From NCBI GenBank assembly GCA_022661535.1, contig JAKULF010000006.1, forward strand, positions 3,529,001 through 3,593,000: 64,000 bases of DNA. The letters run 5' to 3'. The notes under the pieces are model-generated. The model saw nothing but the letters and a program-made list of their open reading frames with translations, was not told the origin of the DNA and ran no database searches. Both the position numbers and the translations under genes were made by a program. This DNA comes from Eutypa lata. Taxonomy: Eukaryota > Ascomycota > Sordariomycetes > Xylariales > Diatrypaceae. Positions 21,467-34,677 of this stretch are shown piece after piece (the first letter of the stretch is position 1; each line of letters starts with the position of its first letter).

Positions 21467-24134
21467 GTTGTGATTGCTTGATTTTGAGCGCGATGTAACC
21501 AGATATCTGCAAGATAATGCTTGGGACATATGCAATGAGACGTGAAGATGGGATACTGCATCTGATTTATATCCCCTCAAGTCGGGTCACGGCAAAGCCT
21601 ATACGAAGGACTGAGTTGACTCACGAAATTAACATTCTACATACTTGCGAGAGAAATCTCATATGACCAGTATTCAATTTTTATTAATAGCAAATAAGCC
21701 GCCCCCAAGAGGCTCAATTGTGAGTCGGACGATGCCCTCGCTCCGAGCATGAGTTTTTTGAGAGTGGATAGCTACGGCTGTTCAGGAACGGCAACCTCGC
21801 CGCTCTCCAGCTGAAGAGTTTAGGGTTTGTTGGGGAAGGGGACCAGGGGCTGAGAAAGGGGTGCGAATCCTTTGGTGCTTACATACCGTCATGTTCATAC
21901 TTTACAAAGAATACTTAACACGGATATAGAGTCCGCCTAGATGCTTTGTGTGGTGGGTGCTTTAAAGTTGGTATCATGCATGCAGAAAAGAACTAAGGTT
22001 TGGTGATATAAGCACTAATGCCATCAGTAGCTACTTAGATAAAATAATAACCTTTTTTATATTTACCTTTTTATATTATTTTATATTTTATTTACATTTG
22101 ATAAATGAGGCCGTTTTCTCATACTGCGTATTAGAACCATTACGAACTTCCCTTAAACAAGCGACCCGATTGGTAGAACTGGCCTGACTCAGACACTGCA
22201 AGAGCCCAGCCTTTAGCATGACTTTGCATCTGACCAAAAGTTGAGTTCTGTGAAATCCTAGGTCGCATTATTTGTCAAAGGAGCCTCAATGCCGTAGCAA
22301 GTCGGGGGCATGGTTGATAGGTATGACGTGACCTTGGCAGCTTACTTGTCCGACACGAGTCTCGCGGCTAGGACTTCTTATCGCTAGTAAGGCTTCACAC
22401 AGGGTGCTTTTCATATCTGAAAGCTGAATCATGCCATAGAGAAGCAAACCTTCAGCTAATCTTAAATCACTCTAATATGGGTATAAGTGGCTTTGGGGCG
22501 TTGAGCTTGCGTTTGTAATAACCTCCAGATTTTCTACAGGGAGAAAGCATAGGCTCTCCTAGCAATGATTAAGGCTACGTGACTCGTTTCTGTCACCGTG
22601 ACAGCCTCTGTGTACATGAAATAGACATCTATAAACTAGGGTTCGAATCCTTAATAAGCCCAATGAATGACTACACCCACTAAACCGAGATTTCAAGAGC
22701 ACATACCCATAGTACAATCCTGGCTATCCGCGTGGTAAAGGAGAATTGAGTCTCGATTAAGCTTACATATTCGACATCCTGAAGGGATGGGTAATGTCAA
22801 CCTAGCTGCAGGGGTCTAGTTACACGAAGGCTCACCCGCAACGAACCCGCATTTATGGGTGATCCGAAAAAGAGGCGGGATAGATGACGACAACTAGGAC
22901 GAACCCTTTGTGCTCACGTGGAGCTCGACAAGAATTTCTATACGCCGACTTGTAACTAAAAACCTCGGGTTAAAAAGGTGTGTTGTGTAACTTTCTTCGG
23001 AAATAGGGGACATGTGACAAGGATGTCAGAAAGTTGAGAACCGACTACCCGCGATCAAGTCCTGGCGGGTAGACCACGAAAGCCAAGATTTGATTTATCC
23101 GAGTACTGTGTGACTACATATACGGGCCTTACCTATACGGAGCTTTCCCCGCGCGTGTAACTCTTGGGGCCTCGTAATTGGAAACAATAAGACAAGGCCA
23201 AGAAATAAGGCGGTCGGACAAGACGCGTTAAGTCCGAGGGGTAGCCAGCGGGCTGTAACGTGACACAAGGTTCCGTCGCAATGAGTTGCCTTTGACAGCG
23301 ACTGGCTGACAGGCTCCAAAGGCGGTTTCCCAGGAGCCTAAGGACGAAAGATATACAACACAACACTGCAATTGGCTGGAAGCCTATAATGCCGTTCGGA
23401 TCGCATCTTGGAACCCGTTCACCGACTGGTCCAGAATCGTGCAAAGAGGCAGAAGAACGCCTCAGCAGCCCTAAAATCCGGGCGCGAATAGCGAGCAGTG
23501 TAACACAGAGCAGCAAACTGATGCATCCTTTCTACACTGATCCTTCTTACTGCGCGGGTGTCCATCAACGCATCCGTTTGCGGCTTCAATACTTTGCCCC
23601 TGAAGGCTGGATGGATCAAGACACTTGAGAAGTGATTCAAACATTGAGCATTGGTAAACCCCTCTTAGTCTCAGATGCCATGACCATGTTTACTATCATC
23701 TGGATAACTTCTTGGTCTCGGTGCAAGTTATAGTTCCAGTATTACTTATCAAATTTTGTACCAAAGTGTTGTAATTCTTCGGGTATTTGGAAACCATCTA
23801 CATACACAGAATCAAATATGTAAGGCGGTAAACCACGAATTCCAATGCCCTTGCTTCCGGCAACTCAGTCCCTACCAAGGTGTCCTGCAAGAGCTGCTAG
23901 AAAGGGATCAAAATTCACGCTTGAGTCACCAACTAGTAGCTCGGCGCATATAAACTCCCATGCACGCCCAATGCTTTCCAAATCGCAACAGCATCTGGGT
24001 CTTCCACTGCCATTCATGCCCCCTTCTTGTCCTAGGTACTCGGTGCTTTACTCAGACATAGCTTATATACCCCCTTAGCCGAAACAATTCTCATTCGTAA
24101 ATTGGCATTGTAGATTATCATATTTCCCAGCAAA
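21467..24134. other. Long intergenic gap (2.7 kb)
   Basis: This is the largest gap inside the presumed cluster, flanked by divergently transcribed genes. It includes a short AT-rich stretch near 22,035-22,100 and a more GC-rich part at 23,040-23,640 with overlapping short frames on both strands that resemble no family. I see no intact gene. It may hold a small or decayed gene that I cannot recognise. Confidence 0.4.
24064..24069 (+). promoter_or_regulatory. TATA box candidate for the SDR gene
   Basis: TATATA lies 66 bp upstream of the SDR ATG, a fitting distance for a short fungal leader. It is a motif match only. Confidence 0.3.
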
Positions 24135-24920
24135 ATGTCTACCTACCTCGTCTCCGGAACGTCTCGTGGCCTAGGTATTGGCCTTGTCAAAGTGCTGGCC
24201 GACATGCCACCTGAGAAGGTCAACAAGGTCTTTGCAGGAACACGCTCCAAGGACATACCCATGGCCCTTGCCGATGTCATTTCCGGTTCTGAAGGGCGGG
24301 TAGAACACATTGTTCTAGATGTGAATTCCACCGAAAGCATCAAAGCTGCTGCAAGCAAAGTTGCGGCCTCCCTTGACGGAGATGGCGGCCTGGACTATCT
24401 GATCAACGCTGCTGCAATCCGAGATCCTCACTATGTCCCCGACATTGAAAATATGGACTACCTGGGCGAATGCCTTTCTACGAACATCGTAGGGACTCAC
24501 GAAGTTATATGCGGGTTCCTGCCACTGCTACGTCGGGGAAAAGAGAAAAAGATCCTCAACTTTTCTTCCACCCTCGGGCAGCTCACCACCGCACAAACCG
24601 ATCCCATGTTTCCATCAGTACCGCTTCCAGCATACAAAATCAGCAAGGCTGGCACCCATATGCTTACGGCTCTGTGGTCCAACCGCCTCCGCGATGAAGG
24701 GTTCTGCGTATGGATCCAAAGTCCCGGAAACGTCAAGACCGACCTGGCTGGTGGTGACGTGGCAGACCTCCCAGTCGAGGTCAGCGCCAAGGAGGTAATC
24801 CGCATCGCCCAGGAGGCAAGACCGGAAGATACGGGTCGGCACAGGAATATCTACGTCAAAGGTTGGGAAGAAGGTGGGGGTCTTGGTGGACGGTATGACG
24901 GGGAAGATCTGTATTGGTAA
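24135..24920 (+). CDS. Short-chain dehydrogenase/reductase
   Basis: An intronless 261-aa classical SDR. The nucleotide-binding turn is SGTSRGLGIG at residues 7-16, followed by LDVN (61-64) and NAAA (91-94, the NAG motif position). The active site is S144/S145 with Y167 and K171 (YKISK). The PGNVKTDL motif after the active site is normal. The length is usual for the C-factor-like SDR group common in fungi. It would reduce a ketone or aldehyde, or oxidise the reverse, using NAD(P). It sits 1.6 kb upstream of the PKS on the same strand and is the only reductase seen besides the PKS release domain. It could act on the aldehyde made by the PKS, though this is inference. Confidence 0.88.
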   Translation: MSTYLVSGTSRGLGIGLVKVLADMPPEKVNKVFAGTRSKDIPMALADVISGSEGRVEHIVLDVNSTESIKAAASKVAASLDGDGGLDYLINAAAIRDPHYVPDIENMDYLGECLSTNIVGTHEVICGFLPLLRRGKEKKILNFSSTLGQLTTAQTDPMFPSVPLPAYKISKAGTHMLTALWSNRLRDEGFCVWIQSPGNVKTDLAGGDVADLPVEVSAKEVIRIAQEARPEDTGRHRNIYVKGWEEGGGLGGRYDGEDLYW

Positions 24921-26510
24921 AAAGTCTTGCGAGAATGGACCTCACATTTCCTAATAATTAGGTTCGGTGCTTCTCTCCCTTGCCTTTTTGTGTACTATTG
25001 TAATCCACTCGCTGTATTTCAACTATTTACTCAGCATTGTTATTCCGTTATTGATATAATCAACTTAATTGTAACCGTCCCTAGACACCCAGCCGTGGTG
25101 TTGATTCAGACACAAAAGAAAGAAGGCATGACTACGAAAAAAAGAAAATAAACCTAAAAAACAAAAACATTTACTTCTTCAGCCATGACCTATTTATACA
25201 GCCATCCGTTACTTATTACGGGTGTTATTATTTGCAAAGACTTTTTATATACATTCACAACTTTTTAACGAATTAAATTTGTTTTTTACGTTGAAGCTTA
25301 TATATAATTCACTGTAATAACGTATAAATTAATATAGTATGATTAAACAATGGAGATTATACGATACATATACGTTCAATTGTACTGTGAATGTTGAATA
25401 GCTTTATTTTTACAATTGTTCACATTTTAAATTAGTTGAAAATAGTTTAGTAGTAGTAACAGTGGGTGTTTAAATAACAAGTGGTAAATAGCTACATAAG
25501 TAAGTCACTGGGTAAATGGATTTGAGAGCACTGCGCAAATAGAAAGTCTCAAAATGAAAATGAAAAAGAACTATTATCATGACCTATAGCACACAAGTTC
25601 CACCGGCTAAGTCTATCAGGTAGTAATATATTCGGAACGCCCAGGGCTATGACTTAACGATGTTTGGTGATACTTGTCTACCTATTATAGTCCCTATTAT
25701 TCGCTTAGCCTATCATTAAGGGTAAGCCTCGCAAGGAACGGGACCTACTTGTTTGTTGAGTTACGGGCCAATTACACCGCTTCCTTCATTAACACAGTTG
25801 GTAGTATGGATAAAGCGGAAGTATCGGGCATGTTTGAATTCCGGTGGAAGGCTAGCGTAATCATCATCGAGATGGAGCAAGATAGTGTACGGAGTATTAA
25901 ATTTGACACGTTTAGGAAGTCAAAGTAACCCTGATTGGTGAACTTTGATATTAGTCTTAGGCACTTACAGTCATCCTGCAGTCAGATGCAATGCAACAGC
26001 TCAAATAGCCAAGTCAAGAAGCAGGGCTGTCGTTGCCCCGGAAGGCTCTGTGAACAACAGTTTTTCACTTAAAGTCCACCCTAATTTCTGACTGCTGTAG
26101 ATAATGTTAGAGCTATCTTACGACAGGACTATCAAACGTTCTTATGGTTGCGTATATATGGTTGCGTGTACTGTGGCGAGACTCGCGAATAGACTTTTTC
26201 TGACTTCATGCAAGATGCATGCAGTCAGTCTTCACACTCAATGTGTTACAGTGATAAGTCGGACTCCGATGATCAAAAGTAGCCCTCCGAAAATGCATTG
26301 TGCAAGTAATTCATGTGTAAGATGAACCAAAATCAACGACAGAGGTTAATTAGCCACCTAACATCGTCTCCAGAAATGATCCAGTTGATGTTTCCCTTTC
26401 TGCTTCCAACTTAACGGACTAAAAGTTATTATCTCTTGTGAACTCTTCCTAATACCAGAGTGGTCACGCCCAAAGTGTGACGATTATATAACCCAACATT
26501 CTTATTCACA
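24921..26510. other. Intergenic upstream of the PKS
   Basis: A 1.6-kb gap, AT-rich around 25,150-25,450. It holds the SDR 3' region and the PKS promoter; a TATATAA occurs at 26485-26491, only 20 bp before the PKS ATG, which is close for a functional TATA box. The 84-codon frame at 25674-25928 is not supported as a gene. Confidence 0.45.
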
Positions 26511-29500
26511 ATGGTTGCACCGAATTCCGCCTCGGCTAAGGCAAAGAGCACGATCTTGCTCTTTGGCTCCCAGGCCGTGTCCTTCACCAAGAAGTCACTG
26601 ATGAAGCTAAGGTCGACTATACATGGCCGCCCAGACCTTGAATGGATACTAGAAACATTGCAAACATTGCCCAAAGACTGGCAGCTTGCCACAAAAGAAA
26701 CTCCTTGTCTTGAAAAGAGCTATGGTGTAGAGAAACTCATGAGCCTCAGCAACTTCTTCAACGAGAGCCAGACCGAGCCTCCTACTTCAATCTCATTATC
26801 AAACGTAACAAGCGGGCCCTTGGTGATCATCACGCACCTCACCGAGTATGCGGAATATGCTACTTCAAACCCAATTGAAGCAGACGTCAGGGGGGCAAAG
26901 GCGCTGGGGTTCTGTACTGGACTTCTAAGTGCGCTAGCTGTGTCCAGATTGGACCGAATTCAAAAGCTGAAGCACCATGGGCCGGTGGCCATAAGACTAG
27001 CTATGCTAGCTGGCGCTCTTGTTGACGCAAAGCAAGCCGGTAACCCTCTGGGCGCCTTTACGTGTCTGTCGGTAGCTTGGACCTCAACTAGAGGAAACGA
27101 GGAGCTAGATAGGGTACTAGCAGAATTCCCCGAGGTGAGATGTCCAAAAGATATTCACTACAATGAGTACCTTGACTAACCGGCAGGAACCGAGGATAGA
27201 CCTATGTCTCGGTTGTATTTGATAAGAAGCGGGTAACAGTGACCACGCCCACCACTGCGGCTCCTCGTCTACTGGAGAAGGTTAAGGCTATGGGCATGAC
27301 GGTGGCAGATGTTCCTCTACATGGGATGTTTCATACTCAATCCCACCGACAGGAGTTCGAGGATCTCGTTCGGTTCTGTGACGCAAATTCTGGGTTCCAC
27401 TTCACGAGCGGTACAGAGCTCGAAGGTCTTGCCTGGCCAAGCATAGAGCCGAATGGGAATGATACTGAAAGGTCGTCGTGTCATGCTGCTGCTCTCAGTG
27501 AAATCCTCCTACAGCCATGCGATTGGTACCGAGCTTGTAGCACCATCATACCCCAGATTGGAACACTAGATGACTCCCCAATTGTTTTATTCGGGCCGGA
27601 ACGTTGTGTGCCTCCAAGTCTAATGCCCCAACTTGGACCGCGACTCATCAACGCGTCCAAAATTGAGACAACAGCCACTGCAGATACCTTGCACAGAGAT
27701 TCTCTGACTCGCGATGGAATCGCGGTCATTGGTATGTCTTGTCGATTTCCAGGGGCAGATGACCTAGATGAATTCTGGCAGTTGCTCTGTGCTGCTGAAT
27801 CCCAGCACATTGAAGTTCCAAAGGATCGGTTCAAGTTCAAGACCCCATGGAGAGAGGACGACGGCTCCCGAAAATGGTTCGGAAACTTCATCAAAGATCA
27901 TGACACCTTCGATCACAAGTTCTTCAAGAAGAGCCCGCGTGAGATGTCGTCGACGGATCCACAACACAGGCTCATGCTTCAAGCGGCATACCAAGCGGTA
28001 GAACAATCTGGTTATTTCGGTCGATCAGACCAAAATAAGCATATTGGCTGCTACATTGGCGTCGGGCTTGTAGATTACGAACGGAACATTGGCTGTTACT
28101 CGCCTACTGCCTACTCTGCTACTGGCAACCTCAAGAGTTTCGTGGCCGGTAAGATAAGTCATTATTTCGGCTGGACCGGCCCCGGACTTACGATCGACAC
28201 GGCTTGCTCTTCGTCGGCTGTTGCGGTCCACACGGCGTGCAGGGCTATCCTGAGTGGCGAATGTGCAGGGGCCTTGGTAGGGGGCGTCAATCTAATGACA
28301 AGCCCCGAGTGGTTCCAGAACCTGGCTGGAGCATCCTTTCTCAGCCCCACGGGCCAATGCAAGCCTTTCGACGCAAATGCGGATGGCTATTGTCGGGGCG
28401 AGGGTGTAGGTGCTGTGTTTCTGAAGAGATATACTGACGCCGTTGCCGACGGCGATCAGATTTTTGGCGTGATTGCTGGTAGTGCCGTGTATCAAAACGA
28501 GAACTGCACGGCCATCACGATACCAAATGCACCATCCCTTTCGGAACTCTTTAATAACGTTGTCCGCAAGGCTGGCCTGGAGCCGAAACAAATATCCGTT
28601 GTGGAAGCTCACGGCACGGGCACCCCCGTGGGAGATCCGGCCGAATACGAATCAATCCGCCGTGTCTTCGGTGGACCATTGCGTACCGATCCTCTATTTC
28701 TCGGCTCGGTGAAAGGCCTCATCGGTCATACAGAATCGGTATCGGGGATTGCGGCTTTACTAAAGAGCCTACTCATGCTCCACCATGGCTTCGTACCACC
28801 TCAGCCGAGCTTCAAAACCATCAATCCCGCTATCAACGCGACTCCAGCAGACCACATCGAGATTCCGACCCGCATCAACCCCTGGACCACAGACTTCCGA
28901 GCTCTCTTAATTAACAACTACGGTGCTTCCGGCTCAAACGCCTCCCTTGTCGTTACCCAGACCCCCAGGAAATCTCGAGAAGCTCTGATCACCAAGACAC
29001 CCAATGCCACAGGGACGCCAAGCCCGTTCTGGCTTTGTAGTGCCAGCGAAGCCGGCCTTCGACAATATGCGTCGAGATTACGGCGGTTCACGGAAAGCAA
29101 CGCTGCCAATAGCTCGCTAACGGTAGAAAATGTTGCCTATCAACTGTCCCGACAGTCCAACAGGCTGCTTGACTACGGGCTGATATTCACCTCAAGCTCC
29201 ATCGATGACTTAAATGCGAGATTGTCCACATTTGAAGAAGGCGACAAGAGCGCCCTAGTGATTGTAAACCCAACCAAGAGACCAGTGATCCTCTGCTTCG
29301 GTGGTCAGATTTCCACCTTCATCGGGCTCAATGAGCAGTTGTATAAAACCGTATCGATATTCAGACGTCATTTGGACAAGTGTAGTGCTGTCTGCCAGTC
29401 TTTAGGCGCCGATACTTTCTTTCCCGAGATATTCCAGCGAAATTCAGTGGGCGACTGTGTGAAGCTACAGACGATGCTCTTCGCCACTCAATACTCGTGC

Positions 29501-32500
29501 GCCATGAGCTGGATCGATTGCGGCGTAGATGTCGCTGCTGTGGTCGGCCACAGCTTCGGTGAGTTGACCGCGTTGTGTATTTCGGGCATTCTGTCGCTCT
29601 CGGATGCGCTCAAGGTCATCATCACTCGAGCACGGCTTATACGAGATCGTTGGGGCCAGGAGAGTGGCTCCATGCTAGCCCTCATGGCTGATCCAGCAGA
29701 GGCGACACGTCTTCTGGCAGAAGCAGCCGCAGCGCACCCTACGGAATCTCCCGCGACGATCGCCTGCTTTAATGGCCCTAAGATTCTCACTATCGCCGGA
29801 ACGGCAAAGGCAATCGAGGCTGTTGCCGAAAAGGCAGCAGCCGCCTCTACCAAAGCGACAAAGCTCAATGTCACCAATGCGTTCCATTCGGCGCTGGTAG
29901 AGCCTCTCTTGGATGGCCTGGGGAGACTCGGGGAGGAAGTGACATTCCGCTCGCCTGTACTTCATTTCGAACGGGCGACCCGGGATGAATTCACTACTCC
30001 ACCTTCTCTGATGTATTTCGCTGAGCATATGCGGGAGCCTGTGTACTTCCTCGACGCAGCTCGGAGATTATCGCAGCGTTTCCCGGCAAGCATCTGGCTC
30101 GAGGCAGGATCGAACTCTACGATCACTAATCTCGCCAGACAAGCTCTGGATGCGCCGTCGTCGTCGGTATTCCAGCCGATAAACATCACCAGTGAGAACG
30201 CACTCCAGTTCCTCAGCGATGCGACTAGCAATTTGTGGCGCGAGGGGTTGAGGGATGTCCGCTTCTGGTCACACCACCCTGTGCAGTCTCCGGTCTACCA
30301 CCCGTTGCTGCTTCCACCGTACCAATTTGAGAATACAAAGCATTGGATGGATCTAGTAGAGCCACCGCAGGCTACGATCGAGGCCGTACGCAGATCAGAA
30401 GATATAGAACAGCCAAAGAGACTTTGGACCTTAGACAGCAACCACGACGAAGGGAAGCGCCACGTCCGTTTTCGCGTCAGTCAAGAGAGCGAACATTTTC
30501 AGGCTTACGTCAAGGGTCACCGCATCGCTCAGGCCGCATTGCTCTGCCCGAGCACACTTCAGCTCGACATTGCCATGTCTTCACTTCGGAGTCTCCGCCC
30601 CGAGTTCCAAACTAAGTATCAGCCAACTCTCCGGGGCATGGAAAACCACGCACCTATGTCCCTGGACATGACCCAGATCCTCTGGCTAGAAGCTACTAGT
30701 GAAGACGCGGAAGGCTTCGTGTGGGATTGGAAGATGTGCAGCGAGAAAATTCAGGGACGATCGACTCCCACTGTTCACGTAACTGGAACGATCGTGTTTC
30801 GTGCTGTGGATGATCCACGGCTACTAGATGACTTTGAACGATATGAGCGTGTAACCGGGCATAGGCAATGCTTGGAGCTTCTCGAAGGCCCGTCTCCCGA
30901 CGATATTATCCAAGGACGTAACATCTACAAGGCCTTCTCTGATATCGTAGAGTATGGATCGATGTATCGTGGTGTACAGAAGATCACAGCGAAGGATAAG
31001 AAATCGGCTGGGCGCGTAGTCAAGAAATACACCAACGCCGAAACGTGGCTTGACTCTGGTCTCGCGGATTGCTTTTGTCAGGTGGCTGGCATATACGTCA
31101 ACAACATGACGGACCACCAAGACACTGAAATGTACATCTCCGACCGAATCGACCATTGGAGCCGTTCTCCCGATTTTGAGGCAGCGGCCTCGGCATCCGA
31201 CAATTGGGAAGTCCTCGTCTACCACAAATGTCCATCAGAGAAGGAATTCCTCAGTGATGTGTTTGTCTTCAACCCACGGGATGGTACCTTGGTCGAGATG
31301 ATTCTCGGAATCCACTACATCAAAGTCTCCAAAGCCGGGCTACGCAAATCACTATCTAGGCTCGTGTCCAACGGTCATCCAGAGACTCGGAGCACCGAGC
31401 AAGCTTCCGTCAAGGTAGAATCGACCACACCTACAGCGCTCGTACAAGACAGTATTAAGCCAACAAAGGCCCCAGTGCAAAAGAACCCCAAGAAGTCCTC
31501 CGAGCCCACGGTTTCAGACAAAGTGAAGGGTATAGTATGCAATTTATCTGGGCTCGAGAGAGACCAGGTTAAAGAAAATTCAGACCTCGTCGAACTCGGG
31601 ATCGACTCGCTCATGGGCATGGAACTCACTCGCGAAATCGAACAGTTGTTCAACTGCACTCTTGGCACTTCAGAGCTGACGGAGCTAACAGACTTCGAAA
31701 GTCTTGTTAAGCTCGTTCGCAAGACGCTGGGCCTCAGCAGTGAAGGAGAGGCCGAAGATGTCAATGGTGACGGCATCTCCCACGCCGTCGAAGGGGTCGA
31801 AGCTCATGTCAATGGCAATGCTGCTCCGCATACAAATGGCCTAGTGCACGGTGACGAAAATGCTGATCTGCTTCCGATGGAGACAATACTAGAGGCATTC
31901 AAAGAGGTCAAAGAAGCTAGTGATCATTTCATCGTCGAATATAAACTGGGGAATTATGTAGACAAGGTTCTTCCAACGTCTAACCAGCTCTGCATTGTGC
32001 ACATACTCGACGCTTTCGACAAGCTGGGCTGCCCTCTTCGTAACGCCCCCCAGGGTCAGACTCTTACTCGTATTCAGCACCTTCCCAGGCACCAACAGTT
32101 TGTAGATCTCATCTACGAGGTTCTGGAGAAGGATGCCCGCCTGATTGATAGAGACGGTTCTTCTTACGTACGGACATCGACCCCGGCACCAACACACTCG
32201 GCTGAAGACCTAATGCAAGACCTCGTCACGAGGGCCTCGGACCATGTGTATGATCATCGATTGACGTACCTTTGCGGCTCCAAGCTAGCCGACTGCATAG
32301 TCGGCGACGCTGACGGCATTCAACTCATCTTCGGATCCCCGGAGGGCAAAGAGTTCGCCACGGGAATGTACGGGCAGTCGCCCATAAACGTCGCGTGGAT
32401 CAAGCAGATGGAAGACTTCCTGCAGCGTCTGCTGCCACGCATTTCGAAGACGGGCGTCATCAAAATCCTCGAGTTGGGCGCGGGTACGGGTGGCACGACG

Positions 32501-34309
32501 TCACAGATGCTGCCCCTCTTGGCCAGTCTCGGCGTGCAGGTGCACTACACCGTGAGCGATATCTCCGCTTCTCTCGTCGCGGGTGCGCGTAAGCGGTTCA
32601 AGCAGTACCCGTGGGTAGAGTTCCGGACCTTCGACATCGAATCGCCGCCGCCCGTGGACCTGCGCCACAGTCAGCACATCGTCATCGCGACCAACTGCGT
32701 GCATGCGACGCGCAATCTCGCCACTTCTACGAGGAATATACACGATGTCCTACGGCCGGACGGGATGTTGCTCATGCTAGAAATGACCCAACAGCTTCTC
32801 TGGGTGGACCTCGTCTTCGGCCTGGTGGAAGGCTGGTGGCTGTTCGACGACGGCCGGAAGCACGCCCTCTCGCCGCCATCGCTGTGGAAGCAGACACTAC
32901 ATTCCGTCGGCTACGGACACGTCGATTGGACGGGAGGAACGCTTCCGGAGACTGCTATCCAACGTATTATCGTTGCGCTGGCCTCTGGACCTAGGTATGC
33001 TCGGGCGCCCACACCTTCACCCTCTCCGCCAAGCGTGATTACTGACGTGGTAGCGCGTGAAGCAAAGGTTAGCGAGCTCGTCCATGAGTATAGCGAAGGC
33101 TTCACAGTATCCGTCCAGGAAAACGGTGCTCCCTTCAAGTATCACAACGCGAGAGGTCAGTGCGTCATGGTCACCGGAGCCACGGGAAGTCTGGGTGCCC
33201 ATCTAGCGGCATATTTTGCTGGACTGCCAGATGTGTCGATGGTAGTGTGTCTAAATAGACCAAGCAGCAGTGCTGATCCCCGCCATAGGCAGGAGCGGGC
33301 TTTCCTGTCCAAAGGTATAGAGCTGCCGCGCGAGGTGCTCGCCAAAATAAAGGTGCTCGCAACCAACTCTTCTCAGCCCGAGCTCGGATTGCAACCCGAG
33401 GAGTACGAATTTCTCGTCGACAATGTGACGCACATTGTGCACAGCGCCTGGCCAATGAGCATCACCCGGACACTCTCGGCCTTTGAGCCCCAGTTCAAAG
33501 CCATGCGGAATCTCATCTGGCTGGCGGCGGAAATCTCACGACGACGGCACCAAGGATTCAGGGTGGGATTCCAGTTCGTCTCTTCCATCGCCACGGTTGG
33601 TAACCACCCAGTCTGGAGCGGCCAGACTCACGTTCCCGAAGAGCGCATGCCGGTAGACTCCGTCATACCGGTCGGCTACGGCGATGCTAAGCTCGTGTGC
33701 GAGCGACTACTTGACCACACGCTGCACGAGCACCCTGATCGGTTCAAGCCGATGGTAGTGCGGGTCGGCCAGATAGCAGGGTCGCGGACGAGCGGCTACT
33801 GGAACCCGGTCGAGCATCTAGTGTTCGTAGTCAAGTCGTCCCAGACGCTGCGGAGTCTGCCAGACTTAGACGGCACGCTCTCGTGGTGCCCGGTGAACAC
33901 GGTCGCGGCCGTGCTTGGCGAGCTGGCCCTCTCGAATGAGCCATCAACGTACCCGGTCTACCACATCGAGAACCCCGTACGTCAGCCTTGGAGGGAGATG
34001 ATCCAAATGATGGCCGAGGAGCTGGGCATTCCACGGGCAAACATTGTCCCATTCGCCGACTGGATTGGGCTCGTGCGCCAGTATCCCGGGTCAGTCGAGG
34101 GCGATAACCCGGCAGGGGCGCTGGTCGACTTCTTGGAAAGACATTTTGTAAGGATGGATTGCGGCGGTCTGGTTCTGGATACGGCACATAGTGTTGCGCA
34201 TTCGCCGACACTGCGAACCGAGGAGGCTATCACGCAGGACCTGCTAAAGAGATACATTAGTTACTGGAAGCGAGTGGGATTCCTGCGCCAAGGGCCTTCC
34301 GGTAAATAG
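26511..34309 (+). CDS. Non-reducing PKS, SAT-KS-MAT-PT-ACP-CMeT-R
   Basis: This is the core enzyme of the cluster: 2,577 aa in two exons (26511-27134 and 27200-34309), with a 65-bp intron inside the SAT domain. Domains in order: SAT (C135 in GFCTG); KS (from about residue 380; C544 in DTACSSS, H679 in HGTGTPVGD, H718 in GHTES); MAT (FGGQ entry motif, S993 in GHSFGE); PT (H1315 in KGHRIAQ, D1498 in LADCFCQVAG); one ACP (S1678 in LGIDSLMG); C-methyltransferase (ELGAGTGG near 1966); and an NAD(P)-dependent thioester reductase (TGATGSLG near 2200, Y2368 and K2372 in YGDAK). No thioesterase is present. All catalytic residues that I can check are intact. This architecture belongs to the fungal PKS group that makes C-methylated aromatic aldehydes, as in methylorcinaldehyde, citrinin, tropolone and sorbicillin pathways. 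The product cannot be named from sequence. Confidence 0.95.
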
Positions 34310-34677
34310 TTGGACTATCTAGACAAGGCGATATAAATACTCAACATACTAGTACGTGAAACAAAGTACTGCTAATTTAGCCGTATATAAAGTCCCTCCG
34401 TGAATTAATTAACTTAATATTTGTTGCTTGGCTTATTAGCTTAAGAAATTGACAGAAATTACCTACTTATTCATCACTAATTCTATCCGTTCATTGTACT
34501 TCTTCTGGTGGGATTAGTTAGGGTCCCGTAATAGGCCGGAGTCCCGTGTAACCCCTAGCTTGATAGGGGGTTATCCATCCACTAACTAATTGCTTGATAT
34601 GTATAGCGGACGTCACCGGTAAGTGACATCACCATTCTTGACGCGGGATTGCCGGAAACGTATATATACAATGTCCC
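34310..34677. other. Intergenic downstream of the PKS
   Basis: A 370-bp AT-rich stretch with the PKS 3' UTR. No feature seen. Confidence 0.4.

Noticed and set aside
22630..22665. tRNA-like T-arm word with GGTTCGAATCC
   Set aside because: The T-stem can pair but there is no matching A box, anticodon arm or acceptor stem upstream.
27481..34257. Many minus-strand open frames across the PKS
   Set aside because: None has a recognisable domain and all overlap an intact multidomain frame.
26511..34309. PKS-NRPS hybrid or thioesterase-terminated PKS
   Set aside because: No condensation or adenylation motif and no thioesterase GxSxG domain follow the ACP; the C-terminus is a methyltransferase and an NAD(P)-binding reductase.
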